Origin: Phycisphaerales bacterium
GTDB taxonomy: Bacteria; Planctomycetota; Phycisphaerae; Phycisphaerales; SM1A02
Length of the DNA: 6,930 nucleotides
Assembly: GCA_020427625.1 (NCBI GenBank)
Contig: JAGQOI010000135.1
Location: forward strand, 1-6,930
Reading direction: 5' to 3'
The position numbers were made by a program, and so were the translations under genes. The first letter of the stretch is position 1. Each line of letters opens with the position of its first letter. Shown here piece after piece: positions 1 to 6,106 of this stretch. The notes beneath the pieces were generated by a model. The model had not been told where the DNA came from and did no database searches. It was given only the letters and a program-made list of their open reading frames with translations.

Positions 1-1299
1 ATCGCCGCGGCCCAGTGGAACGTGGTCGGTCGAAGCTACCGCTGGCTCGGTCGTCTCGCCGAAGCGGGCGCGGCCTTCGACAACTCGATCGCCCGACTCG
101 ACGCGCTGCCGCCGACGCGCGATCCGGAGGAAGCGGCGTTCCGTCGGACGATCGAGGTGTCGTCGCGCCTCAACCTCGCGTCCGTGCTTCAGGTTCGCGG
201 CGGCCAGGCGGATGCCGACGACCAGTCGGCGCTGTTCGCCGCGGCGCTCGATCATCTGGCCCGCGTCGAGGCGATCCAGTCCGCGGAACTGCCGCCCTGT
301 CATGCCGACCTGATCGAGACGCGATTGAGCGAGGTCCGGGTGTTGTTCTCGATGCAGTCGCGCCATGCGGGCGATGAGCGCCTGCTTGGCATCGTGGACA
401 CGATCATGGCGTGCGGTTCGATCGAGGGCGATCGCGCCCGCGCCGCGGCCGCGTTCGATGCGACCATCGAACTGCTGGACTATCGGCACATGGTGACGCA
501 GGCGACCGGTCTGCTCGATACGTGGGGGATGACGGCGTCGGCGACGCCCTCCGACGGCGGGCTGCGATTCGCCGTGAAGGACATCGATCGGGCGGCGGTC
601 CGCGGTGCGTTCGACGAGGCCGTCGGCGGCCTCGAGTCGCGGTCCGAGACGTTCCGGTCCGGCATGTCGAATGCCGGCGCCGGGTCGTGGCGCGCCCAGT
701 TGATCTCGGTGGTCAAGGCGCTCATCGATCGCATGCAGGCGGCCGAGGTTCCCGTCAGCGCCGGCCTTCCGCTCCGCCTCGCGACGTTCGTGGAGTCGGT
801 CCTCTCGGATCGGGACGGCGACACGCTGGCGCTGCGGGCTCGACTGTCGCTCCTGTTGCGGGCCTTCGCGGCGGCGCCCGAGCGATCGGCGGAGGAGCGC
901 GAGGCGTTGTCGTCCCGGGCGATCGCGCTCGACCGGTCCATTCGCGACTCGACGGTGGAGTCGATCCGGCCGGCGCTCGAACGCATGCTCGGCGCGGCTC
1001 GGAACAGCGCCCAACTCCACGAACTCGCCGGACGCACCGACCGCGCCATCGCCGAACTCCGGGCGGCCATCTCGTGCGGCGAAATCGCGTATGCCGCGGA
1101 TGATGCGCGACACTCGGTGGTGATCCAGCTTCGCCTGATGCTGGCGGAGCGTCTGGCGGAGATCGGGCAGTCGGACGCGGCGGCCCGTGAGCTGCACCTC
1201 GCCGCGGATTGGCTTCAGGCGATGGACTGGTGGTCCGCCGGGCAGTTGGCGGATCAGTGCCGCGCCCTTGAAGCTCGCCTCGGCATCGATCCTCGATGA
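1..1299 (+). CDS. TPR-like helical repeat protein, 3' part (5' end outside window)
   Basis: The reading frame is open from base 1 to a TGA at 1297-1299. Codons before the first possible start (GTG at 22) are also coding-like (IAAAQWN), so this is the C-terminal 432 residues of a longer protein. The first 35 residues look like a TPR unit (WNVVGRSYRWLGRLAEAGAA followed by a second helix). Residues about 340-425 again form Ala/Leu/Arg/Glu-rich helix pairs (ELAGRTDRAIAELRAAI, LAERLAEIGQSDAAARELHL). The middle is alpha-helical in character but has no motif I recognise. No membrane segment, signal peptide or catalytic motif is visible. TPR arrays are normally protein-protein scaffolds. In planctomycetes such tails often follow Ser/Thr kinase or other large N-terminal domains, but none is seen here. 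The coding call is firm; the TPR call is moderate and the function is unknown. Confidence 0.8.
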   Translation: MAAAQWNVVGRSYRWLGRLAEAGAAFDNSIARLDALPPTRDPEEAAFRRTIEVSSRLNLASVLQVRGGQADADDQSALFAAALDHLARVEAIQSAELPPCHADLIETRLSEVRVLFSMQSRHAGDERLLGIVDTIMACGSIEGDRARAAAAFDATIELLDYRHMVTQATGLLDTWGMTASATPSDGGLRFAVKDIDRAAVRGAFDEAVGGLESRSETFRSGMSNAGAGSWRAQLISVVKALIDRMQAAEVPVSAGLPLRLATFVESVLSDRDGDTLALRARLSLLLRAFAAAPERSAEEREALSSRAIALDRSIRDSTVESIRPALERMLGAARNSAQLHELAGRTDRAIAELRAAISCGEIAYAADDARHSVVIQLRLMLAERLAEIGQSDAAARELHLAADWLQAMDWWSAGQLADQCRALEARLGIDPR

Positions 1300-1477
1300 C
1301 CCGCCGATCTTTACCAGGTTTTCCATGCTGCCCTGCATCCGACCGGTGCCTCTCGACGTAGCGTGCATAAGAGAAGGGCATCGGACGTGGACATGCCCGA
1401 CGCGAGACGGAGCGGGTCTTGACCGGCTTCGCCGGAACCCCCGATGTGGGATCGTGGGTTGCCCGTCGTCTCCCGGA

Positions 1478-1500
1478 CCCGGTAACGACCGGGCTGTTAT
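1478..1500 (+). terminator. Weak terminator-like hairpin downstream of the TPR-like gene
   Basis: A perfect 6-bp stem (CCCGGT / ACCGGG) closes a 4-base AACG loop and is followed by CTGTTAT. The T-tract is poor and the hairpin is about 180 bp past the stop codon. It may be a weak terminator for the upstream gene or part of a longer structured RNA. Low confidence. Confidence 0.3.
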
Positions 1501-1583
1501 TGGCGGAACATGCTGTCATTCATTGACTTAGTGTATTATCGCCGAGCCTGGCCGGCCCGCTTGACAGAATGGCGAGTCGGTCA

Positions 1584-1611
1584 TTGTCTTGACGGGGGAT
1601 TCAAGTACACT
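1584..1611 (+). promoter_or_regulatory. Candidate sigma-70-type promoter for the di-heme oxidoreductase gene
   Basis: TTGTCT at 1584-1589 and TACACT at 1606-1611 are separated by 16 bases, resembling -35 and -10 boxes in an otherwise GC-rich region. Transcription from here would give a leader of roughly 120 bases before the ATG at 1741. Alternative TTGAC-type boxes nearby (TTGACA 1561-1566, TTGACG 1589-1594) have no well-spaced -10 partner. Planctomycete promoter consensus is poorly known, so this is only a candidate. Confidence 0.3.
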
Positions 1612-1616
1612 CAAAG

Positions 1617-1646
1617 GTGCAGCCCCCGCTGCGCGATTTCGGTCGC
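1617..1646 (+). promoter_or_regulatory. Tandem small hairpins in the predicted leader of the di-heme oxidoreductase
   Basis: GTGCAGC at 1617-1623 can pair with GCTGCGC at 1628-1634 (one G-U pair) around a CCCC loop. Immediately after and overlapping it, GCGA 1633-1636 can pair with TCGC 1643-1646. The two stems share bases 1633-1634, so they are partly mutually exclusive. They sit just after the candidate -10 box, at the predicted 5' end of the transcript. They could affect mRNA stability or translation. No known riboswitch is recognised. Confidence 0.25.
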
Positions 1647-1726
1647 CGCAGGGTGATGTATTCGCGCGAGTGACGTGCATAGGATGTTGGGCCATACGGG
1701 ATGGGCGACGAGCTCATCGGAGAGCT

Positions 1727-1732
1727 GGAGGT
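1727..1732 (+). promoter_or_regulatory. Ribosome binding site of the di-heme oxidoreductase gene
   Basis: GGAGGT lies 8 bases before the ATG at 1741. It is a near-perfect Shine-Dalgarno match and fixes that start codon. Confidence 0.85.
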
Positions 1733-1740
1733 AGCGAGAG

Positions 1741-3447
1741 ATGTTGAATCGATCAAAGAGATGGTCGCCTGTCGTGGGCAGGCGGGACGTGATCGTTGGC
1801 GGGCTGCTGATGGCGATGACGGCTGGTGTCGGCATGGCCGGCGGTCCGGTCATTCCGCAGCCGAAGGCGGGCGAGCCGCTTCACGGGCTGACGAAGTCGC
1901 AGCTCGCTTCCTTCCTTGAAGGGCGCGTGTCGTACATGCGGAACCTCGAGGTGGAGGAGGGTCTGGGGCCGGTCTTCAACCAGACGAGTTGCGGCGTCTG
2001 TCATGCGAATCCGGTCGGGGGCTCGGGCTCTCAGACGGTCACGCGATTCGGTCTCCTGTCAAAGGGTGGGTTTGATCCGCTCGAGCAGTTCGGCGGTTCG
2101 CTTCTGCAGGCTCAGGCGATCAATGACGACTGTGCCGAGGTGATTCCGGACGAGGCGACGACGACGACCCTGCGGGTGACGAACGGCGTGCTCGGATACG
2201 GCTTGATCGAATCCATTGCGGACGAGGACATCCAGTTCCTTGCCGACAATCAGCCGGCGGGCCTGAACGGCCAGACGCACATGGTGGAAGCGTTCGAGGA
2301 TCCCAAGGGATCGCCGCTTCGGGTCGGCCGCTTCGGTTGGAAGGCGCAGGTCGCGACCGTGCTTACGTTCTCCGCGGATGCGGCGCTGAACGAGATGGGT
2401 CTGACGAACCGCTTCCTCATGACCGAGAGCGATCCGAACGGCATCAATCCGCCGTCGCTCGCGAAGTGCGACACGGTGGCGGATCCGGAGGATGGTCCGG
2501 ACAAGAACGGGCTGGACTTCATTGATCGGGTGACGAACTTTCAGCGGTTCCTGTCGGGTCCGCCGCAGACGCCCCGTTCGGGGATGACGGGCGAGGTGAT
2601 CTTCGCCCAGATCGGTTGCGCGGACTGTCACACGCCGTCGTTCGTGACGTCGGACGATCCGATGCTCGAGGACGTGCTGCGGAACCGGGTGATCCAGCCG
2701 TACTCCGATTTTCTTCTGCACGACATGGGTCTGCTCGGCGACAGCATCGAGCAGGGCGCGGCAAGCGGCAACCAGTTGCGGACGCCGGCGTTGTGGGGCA
2801 TTCGTCTTCGCGACCCGATGATTCACGATGGCCGTTTCTCGGCCGGCACGTTCGAAACGCGCGTGACGGATGCGATCGAATCGCACGGTCCGTTCGGCGA
2901 GGGCGCGGCATCCGCGGCGGCGTTCGCGTCGCTCTCTGCGGGCGAGAAGTCATCGTTGATCCAGTTCCTCGACTCGCTCGGTCGTGCCGAGTTCGATCAT
3001 GACGGCGACAACGACGTCGATCTCACCGACTTCATCTCGTTTGCCGCCTGTTTCGGCGGGACGGGCTACACCCCGGACGATCCGTGTGCGATTTCTGACA
3101 TTGATCAGGATGGCGACGTGGATGCGGACGACTTCGCGTCGTTCATGCTGGTGTACACGGGTCCGCGTCGGGACTGCAACTGCAACGGCGTGACGGACAT
3201 CGTCGACATCATCAACGGCGATGCCGACGATGCGAACGGCGACGGCGTTCCGGACAGTTGCATCGCGTTCTGCGACGGCGATCTGGACTGCACGTCGGAA
3301 GTCGGCGCGGGTGATCTGGCGGTGTTGCTGGCGGCGTGGGGCACATGTCCGGACTCCGGACCGTGTCCCGCGGACATCAACGGCGACGGTGTCGTGGACC
3401 CGGCCGATCTCGCGGCGCTCTTGTCGAACTGGGGCCCGTGCAAGTGA
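1741..3447 (+). CDS. Exported di-heme c-type oxidoreductase (DHOR family) with C-terminal dockerin-like tail
   Basis: This 568-residue protein has an N-terminal export signal (residues 1-33, hydrophobic VIVGGLLMAMTAGVG, likely cleavage after GMA). Two c-heme sites follow: C84-GV-C87-H88 and C293-AD-C296-H297. Signatures I associate with the DHOR family (putative di-heme peroxidases, also labelled thiol oxidoreductase) are RFGWKAQVATVLTFSADAAL, LLHDMG (H327), RTPALWG and IHDGR (H362). The enzyme part ends near 414. The tail has two six-Asp dockerin-type calcium loops (419-430 and 453-464), a DCNCNG...GVPDSC repeat (478-507) and a GC-type dockerin (about 511-567). The last loop is D545-N547-D549-V551-D553-D556. 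Its first half (DGDLDCTSEVGAGDL) has lost most calcium ligands and contains extra Cys residues; ten Cys lie after residue 430. The heme enzyme would work outside the cytoplasmic membrane. Its substrate is unknown, and peroxidase activity is inferred from the family only. The family call is strong. Confidence 0.9.
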   Translation: MLNRSKRWSPVVGRRDVIVGGLLMAMTAGVGMAGGPVIPQPKAGEPLHGLTKSQLASFLEGRVSYMRNLEVEEGLGPVFNQTSCGVCHANPVGGSGSQTVTRFGLLSKGGFDPLEQFGGSLLQAQAINDDCAEVIPDEATTTTLRVTNGVLGYGLIESIADEDIQFLADNQPAGLNGQTHMVEAFEDPKGSPLRVGRFGWKAQVATVLTFSADAALNEMGLTNRFLMTESDPNGINPPSLAKCDTVADPEDGPDKNGLDFIDRVTNFQRFLSGPPQTPRSGMTGEVIFAQIGCADCHTPSFVTSDDPMLEDVLRNRVIQPYSDFLLHDMGLLGDSIEQGAASGNQLRTPALWGIRLRDPMIHDGRFSAGTFETRVTDAIESHGPFGEGAASAAAFASLSAGEKSSLIQFLDSLGRAEFDHDGDNDVDLTDFISFAACFGGTGYTPDDPCAISDIDQDGDVDADDFASFMLVYTGPRRDCNCNGVTDIVDIINGDADDANGDGVPDSCIAFCDGDLDCTSEVGAGDLAVLLAAWGTCPDSGPCPADINGDGVVDPADLAALLSNWGPCK

Positions 3448-3456
3448 CCTGAAGCA

Positions 3457-3483
3457 CTCCCGGTCGCGTGTTGCGGCCGGGGG
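3457..3483 (+). terminator. Hairpin just after the di-heme oxidoreductase stop codon
   Basis: Bases 3457-3467 pair with 3473-3483 to give an 11-bp GC-rich stem (two G-U pairs) around a 5-base GTGTT loop, beginning 10 bases after the stop codon. It is followed by ATTGAATCCGTTTCG, which is not a proper T-tract. It could be a weak intrinsic terminator or an attenuating / 3'-end-stabilising hairpin that still lets some transcription continue into the next gene. Confidence 0.5.
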
Positions 3484-3499
3484 ATTGAATCCGTTTCGT

Positions 3500-3536
3500 C
3501 CCGGGATCCGTCCGCGTCAATCTTTCGGATCCCGGG
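3500..3536. repeat. Perfect 11-bp inverted repeat upstream of the beta-propeller gene
   Basis: CCCGGGATCCG at 3500-3510 is exactly mirrored by CGGATCCCGGG at 3526-3536, with a 15-base spacer. It lies 42 bases before the ATG at 3579. As RNA it would be a very stable stem-loop; as DNA it could be an operator. Only ACCTCC-type sequence follows, with no T-tract, so a classical terminator is unlikely. Confidence 0.6.
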
Positions 3537-3565
3537 CCGTGGACCTCCCGACTCTCGAACCATGC

Positions 3566-3571
3566 AAGGAG
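3566..3571 (+). promoter_or_regulatory. Ribosome binding site that decides the start of the beta-propeller gene
   Basis: AAGGAG lies 7 bases before the ATG at 3579. An in-frame GTG at 3573 is only 1 base away from this site, too close for initiation. The ATG at 3579 is therefore the start, and the protein begins MRRALFLCG. Confidence 0.85.
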
Positions 3572-3578
3572 TGTGCCA

Positions 3579-6005
3579 ATGAGAAGGGCCTTGTTCCTTT
3601 GTGGCAGTACGTTCCTGCTGCTGGCCGGATCGATGGCGACCGCTGACTGGGTCGACTTCGTGAACGAGACCAGTACGCGACTGCCCGTCCCGCCGAATTC
3701 TGCCGCGCTGTCGGTGAACGATCCCGAAGAGAAGGACTACGCGTGGGGCGACGTCGACAACGACGGCGACATCGACGTCGTGTGCGTTCGCAAGCAGCCG
3801 TTCACGACGACCGGCAAGCGTGTCAACGTGTTGTTCATGAACGAGGGCCCGGCGGAGGGCCAGTCGATTCAAGGCATCTTCATCGATCGGACCGCGCAGT
3901 ACGCGACGGCATCTGATGTGCCCGGCGACCAGGGTTTCAACACGCCGACGAACGATCGCGACGTGGTTCTGTACGATCTCGACAACGACGGCTGGCTCGA
4001 CATGGTGACGGCCGTGACGTTGACGGACAATCAGGCGAAGCACCTGTCTCACCCGCGCGTGTACATGAACCTGGGCGAAGACGGCAATGGCAACTGGCTG
4101 GGCTTCGAGTACCAGGATGCCCGGATCCCGCAGATGCACGCGACCGCCGGGCCGCGGTTCTGCTCGGTCGCCGCCGGCGACGTCACCGGCGACGGACACC
4201 CTGACCTGTACTTCGGCGACTACGACAGCGGCGGGGCGCAGATCATGGATTACAACAACCGCCTGCTCGTCAACGACGGCACCGGGTCCTTCACCGACCA
4301 GACCGGCTCGCGGCTCACATCGCAGATGGCCAACTCGGCGTTCGGGGCATCGTCCGTCATCATCGATGTGAATGACGACGGTGTGAACGATGTCGTCAAG
4401 CAGACGTCGCTCAACGCGCCGCTCCACGTCGCCGTGACCTACAACAACCCGACCAATGAAGGCGTCTTCAACCTCTATGACGTCGTCAACACACAGGCCC
4501 CGTACTTCGTCAATACCGGCGATCTGAACAACGACGGCCGCGTCGACCTCGTGCTCAGCGACGACGGCACCGACCACTACCTGCTCAATACCGGCAACGG
4601 AAGCGATGGGGCGGCCAACTTCAACACGCTCAGCTTCCCGTCCGGACCCAGCGGCGGATTCGGCGGCAACAACATCTGCGCCGACTTCAACAATGACGGC
4701 TTCCTCGATGTCGTCATCACCGACGTCGATGTCGACATCTCCGGCTGCAACCGCAACATGCGCGTGTACCGGAACCTCGGCAACCTGCCGAACGTCACCC
4801 TGTCCTACCAGAGCGCCATCGGACCTCCCGGCGGCAAGGACCCGAACGGTGTCCATGACGTCGCGATCTTCGACATCAACGGCGACGGCTGGCTCGACAT
4901 GTGGGTCGGTCGCTGCAACGGAACCGAGATCTGGATCAATGATCCGCCCGTCGGCATGCAGTTTGCGTACCCGCTCGGATTGCCCGGCATGCTGACGCCC
5001 GGCGAGGCGTCGGTGCTCGAGGTTCGACTCACCGGTATCGGCGGCAATCCCGACCCCGACACCGCCATGTTCCATTACTCGATCAGCGACAGCCCGTTCC
5101 AGGCCGTCCTCATGACGCCGATCGGAAACGACATCTTCGAGGTCGAGATCCCCGCGGGTGAATGCCTCGACACCCTGTCGTTCTATGTCACCGCGTCCCT
5201 CATCGGTGGCGGCAGCTTCTCGGATCCGCAGAACGCTCCCCTCGCAACCTACAACTCGATGTACGCCGATGGCGTCGAAGAAATCTTCGTCGACGACATG
5301 GAAGGCGACGTCTCCGGTTGGTCGGTCTCCAGCGAGAACCTCACGTCCGGTGAATGGGAAGTCGCCGATCCGAACGGCACCGTCAGCAACGGGCAGCAGA
5401 TCGCGCCCGCTGATGACGCCTCCCAGGCCGCGGATGCGGTCATGGCGTGGGTCACCGAGAACGGTCCTCCCGGCGGCGCGGCCGCGCAGTACGACATCGA
5501 CGGCGGCCCGACGTACCTCACGTCGCCCAGCTTCGATCTCGCCGGCGCGGATGCCTCGATCAGCTATCGCTACTGGCTGGCCACCGCCAACGGCGTGGCC
5601 GATCAGCTCATCGTGCAGGTGAGTGGCGACAACCAGAACTGGGTCCAGGTCGCCGCCCACGGCTCCTCCAACTCGGAATGGGCCGAGTCCTTCTTCACCG
5701 TCAGCAACTACATCGTGCCCACCAGCACCGTGCGCGTCCGATTCGTCGCGGCTGACCAGCCGAACGATTCCGTCACCGATGCCGGAATCGACGAGTTCCG
5801 AGTGTCGCAGACCATCTGCAACCAGAAGAACCCGTGCCCGGCCGACCTCGACAACGACGGCACCGTCGGCCCGGCCGACCTCGCCGCCCTGCTCGCGGTC
5901 TGGGGAACCAACCCCAAGGGCGCGCCCGACTTCGACGGCAACGGTGTCGTCGACGCGGCCGACCTCGCGTCGCTGCTCGCCAACTGGGGCTCCTGCAACG
6001 GCTGA
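3579..6005 (+). CDS. Exported FG-GAP/VCBS-repeat beta-propeller protein with Ig-like, jelly-roll-like and GC-type dockerin regions
   Basis: This 808-residue protein starts with a signal peptide (MRRALFLCGSTFLLLAGSMA; likely cleavage ATA^D23). Seven calcium-loop repeats of the D-x-[DNT]-x-D-G-x-x-D type begin at residues 58, 133, 201, 263, 315, 369 and 432. They are spaced 52-75 residues apart, as expected for one seven-bladed integrin-alpha/VCBS-like propeller. The fourth and fifth repeats are DVNDDGVND and DLNNDGRVD. Residues about 450-566 resemble an Ig/FN3-like segment (FHYSISDSPFQAVLMTPIG, then LSFYVTASL). Residues 567-747 resemble an all-beta jelly-roll (FVDDMEGDVSGW, YLTSPSFDLAGADASISYRY, AGIDEFRV). 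A GC-type dockerin spans 753-806, with loops at D756 (last ligand position before the helix is G764) and D784-D792. No catalytic motif is seen. The opening (FVNETS...YAWGDVDNDGDIDVV) resembles CRTAC1-like proteins, but no ASPIC/UnbV domain is present. The likely role is calcium-stabilised binding at the cell surface; the ligand is unknown. Confidence 0.88.
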   Translation: MRRALFLCGSTFLLLAGSMATADWVDFVNETSTRLPVPPNSAALSVNDPEEKDYAWGDVDNDGDIDVVCVRKQPFTTTGKRVNVLFMNEGPAEGQSIQGIFIDRTAQYATASDVPGDQGFNTPTNDRDVVLYDLDNDGWLDMVTAVTLTDNQAKHLSHPRVYMNLGEDGNGNWLGFEYQDARIPQMHATAGPRFCSVAAGDVTGDGHPDLYFGDYDSGGAQIMDYNNRLLVNDGTGSFTDQTGSRLTSQMANSAFGASSVIIDVNDDGVNDVVKQTSLNAPLHVAVTYNNPTNEGVFNLYDVVNTQAPYFVNTGDLNNDGRVDLVLSDDGTDHYLLNTGNGSDGAANFNTLSFPSGPSGGFGGNNICADFNNDGFLDVVITDVDVDISGCNRNMRVYRNLGNLPNVTLSYQSAIGPPGGKDPNGVHDVAIFDINGDGWLDMWVGRCNGTEIWINDPPVGMQFAYPLGLPGMLTPGEASVLEVRLTGIGGNPDPDTAMFHYSISDSPFQAVLMTPIGNDIFEVEIPAGECLDTLSFYVTASLIGGGSFSDPQNAPLATYNSMYADGVEEIFVDDMEGDVSGWSVSSENLTSGEWEVADPNGTVSNGQQIAPADDASQAADAVMAWVTENGPPGGAAAQYDIDGGPTYLTSPSFDLAGADASISYRYWLATANGVADQLIVQVSGDNQNWVQVAAHGSSNSEWAESFFTVSNYIVPTSTVRVRFVAADQPNDSVTDAGIDEFRVSQTICNQKNPCPADLDNDGTVGPADLAALLAVWGTNPKGAPDFDGNGVVDAADLASLLANWGSCNG

Positions 6006-6034
6006 TCGTTCGCCCCACGTTCATCGACTCCCTC

Positions 6035-6064
6035 GCCCCCGACCCTCCGGTCGGGGGCTTTCTT
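6035..6064 (+). terminator. Strong intrinsic terminator after the beta-propeller gene
   Basis: GCCCCCGACC at 6035-6044 pairs perfectly with GGTCGGGGGC at 6049-6058 (10 bp) around a CTCC loop, followed directly by TTTCTT. It begins 30 bases after the stop codon and has the full form of a Rho-independent terminator. It separates this gene from the downstream TPR gene. Confidence 0.93.
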
Positions 6065-6070
6065 GCGCGC

Positions 6071-6076
6071 TACAAT
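6071..6076 (+). promoter_or_regulatory. Candidate -10 box for the downstream TPR gene
   Basis: TACAAT differs from the TATAAT consensus at one base. It lies just after the terminator and 30 bases before the ATG at 6107. The expected -35 position falls inside the terminator stem and has no good match, so this is a partial promoter call resting on the -10 box and its position. Confidence 0.35.
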
Positions 6077-6106
6077 GTCCGCTCCCCTCCAGTGAGGACC
6101 AGCGCA

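Larger units (their letters stand above)
1300..1740. other. 441-bp intergenic region with several small hairpins; no gene seen
   Basis: No convincing coding frame lies here: open frames that enter it are shadows of the flanking genes. Several short inverted repeats are visible. GGGCAT at 1376-1381 pairs with ATGCCC at 1393-1398. CCGGC 1423-1427 pairs with GCCGG 1431-1435 around a TTC loop. CCCGGT 1478-1483 pairs with ACCGGG 1488-1493 around AACG. After about 1500 the base composition becomes more AT-rich, as in a promoter zone. The last 125 bases would form the leader of the di-heme oxidoreductase gene. It matches no riboswitch or small RNA family that I recognise. Confidence 0.6.

Noticed and set aside
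480..1519. Overlapping minus-strand open frames opposite the first gene
   Set aside because: They have low-complexity Arg/Ser/Pro-rich translations typical of antisense frames in high-GC DNA, with no RBS or recognisable domain.
1187..1531. A 114-codon + strand frame covering the end of the TPR-like gene and the start of the gap
   Set aside because: Most of its first third overlaps the clear upstream gene in another frame, there is no convincing RBS, and the composition is Arg/Pro/Cys-rich without motif.
1500..1540. TATTAT at 1534-1539 as a -10 box
   Set aside because: No -35-like hexamer lies 16-18 bases upstream; the nearest TTG-type boxes are 5 or 28 bases away.
3573..3578. GTG at 3573 as the start of the propeller gene
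   Set aside because: It is only 1 base from the AAGGAG ribosome site. ATG 3579 has the correct 7-base spacing and gives a clean signal peptide.
3105..5660. Open frame of 851 codons on the minus strand opposite the propeller gene
   Set aside because: It runs across the 3' end of one gene, the intergenic hairpins and most of the next gene. Its translation is a monotonous Val/Arg/Asp/Gly/His mixture with no domain, and no start context stands out. It is the antisense echo of NNC-ending codons in calcium-loop repeats; the + strand has signal peptide, RBS, repeats and terminator.
5820..6002. Similarity between the DNA of dockerin segments as a possible mobile or recombinational repeat
   Set aside because: The similarity follows the protein motif, the DNA differs at many third positions, and there are no flanking duplications; ordinary domain homology suffices.
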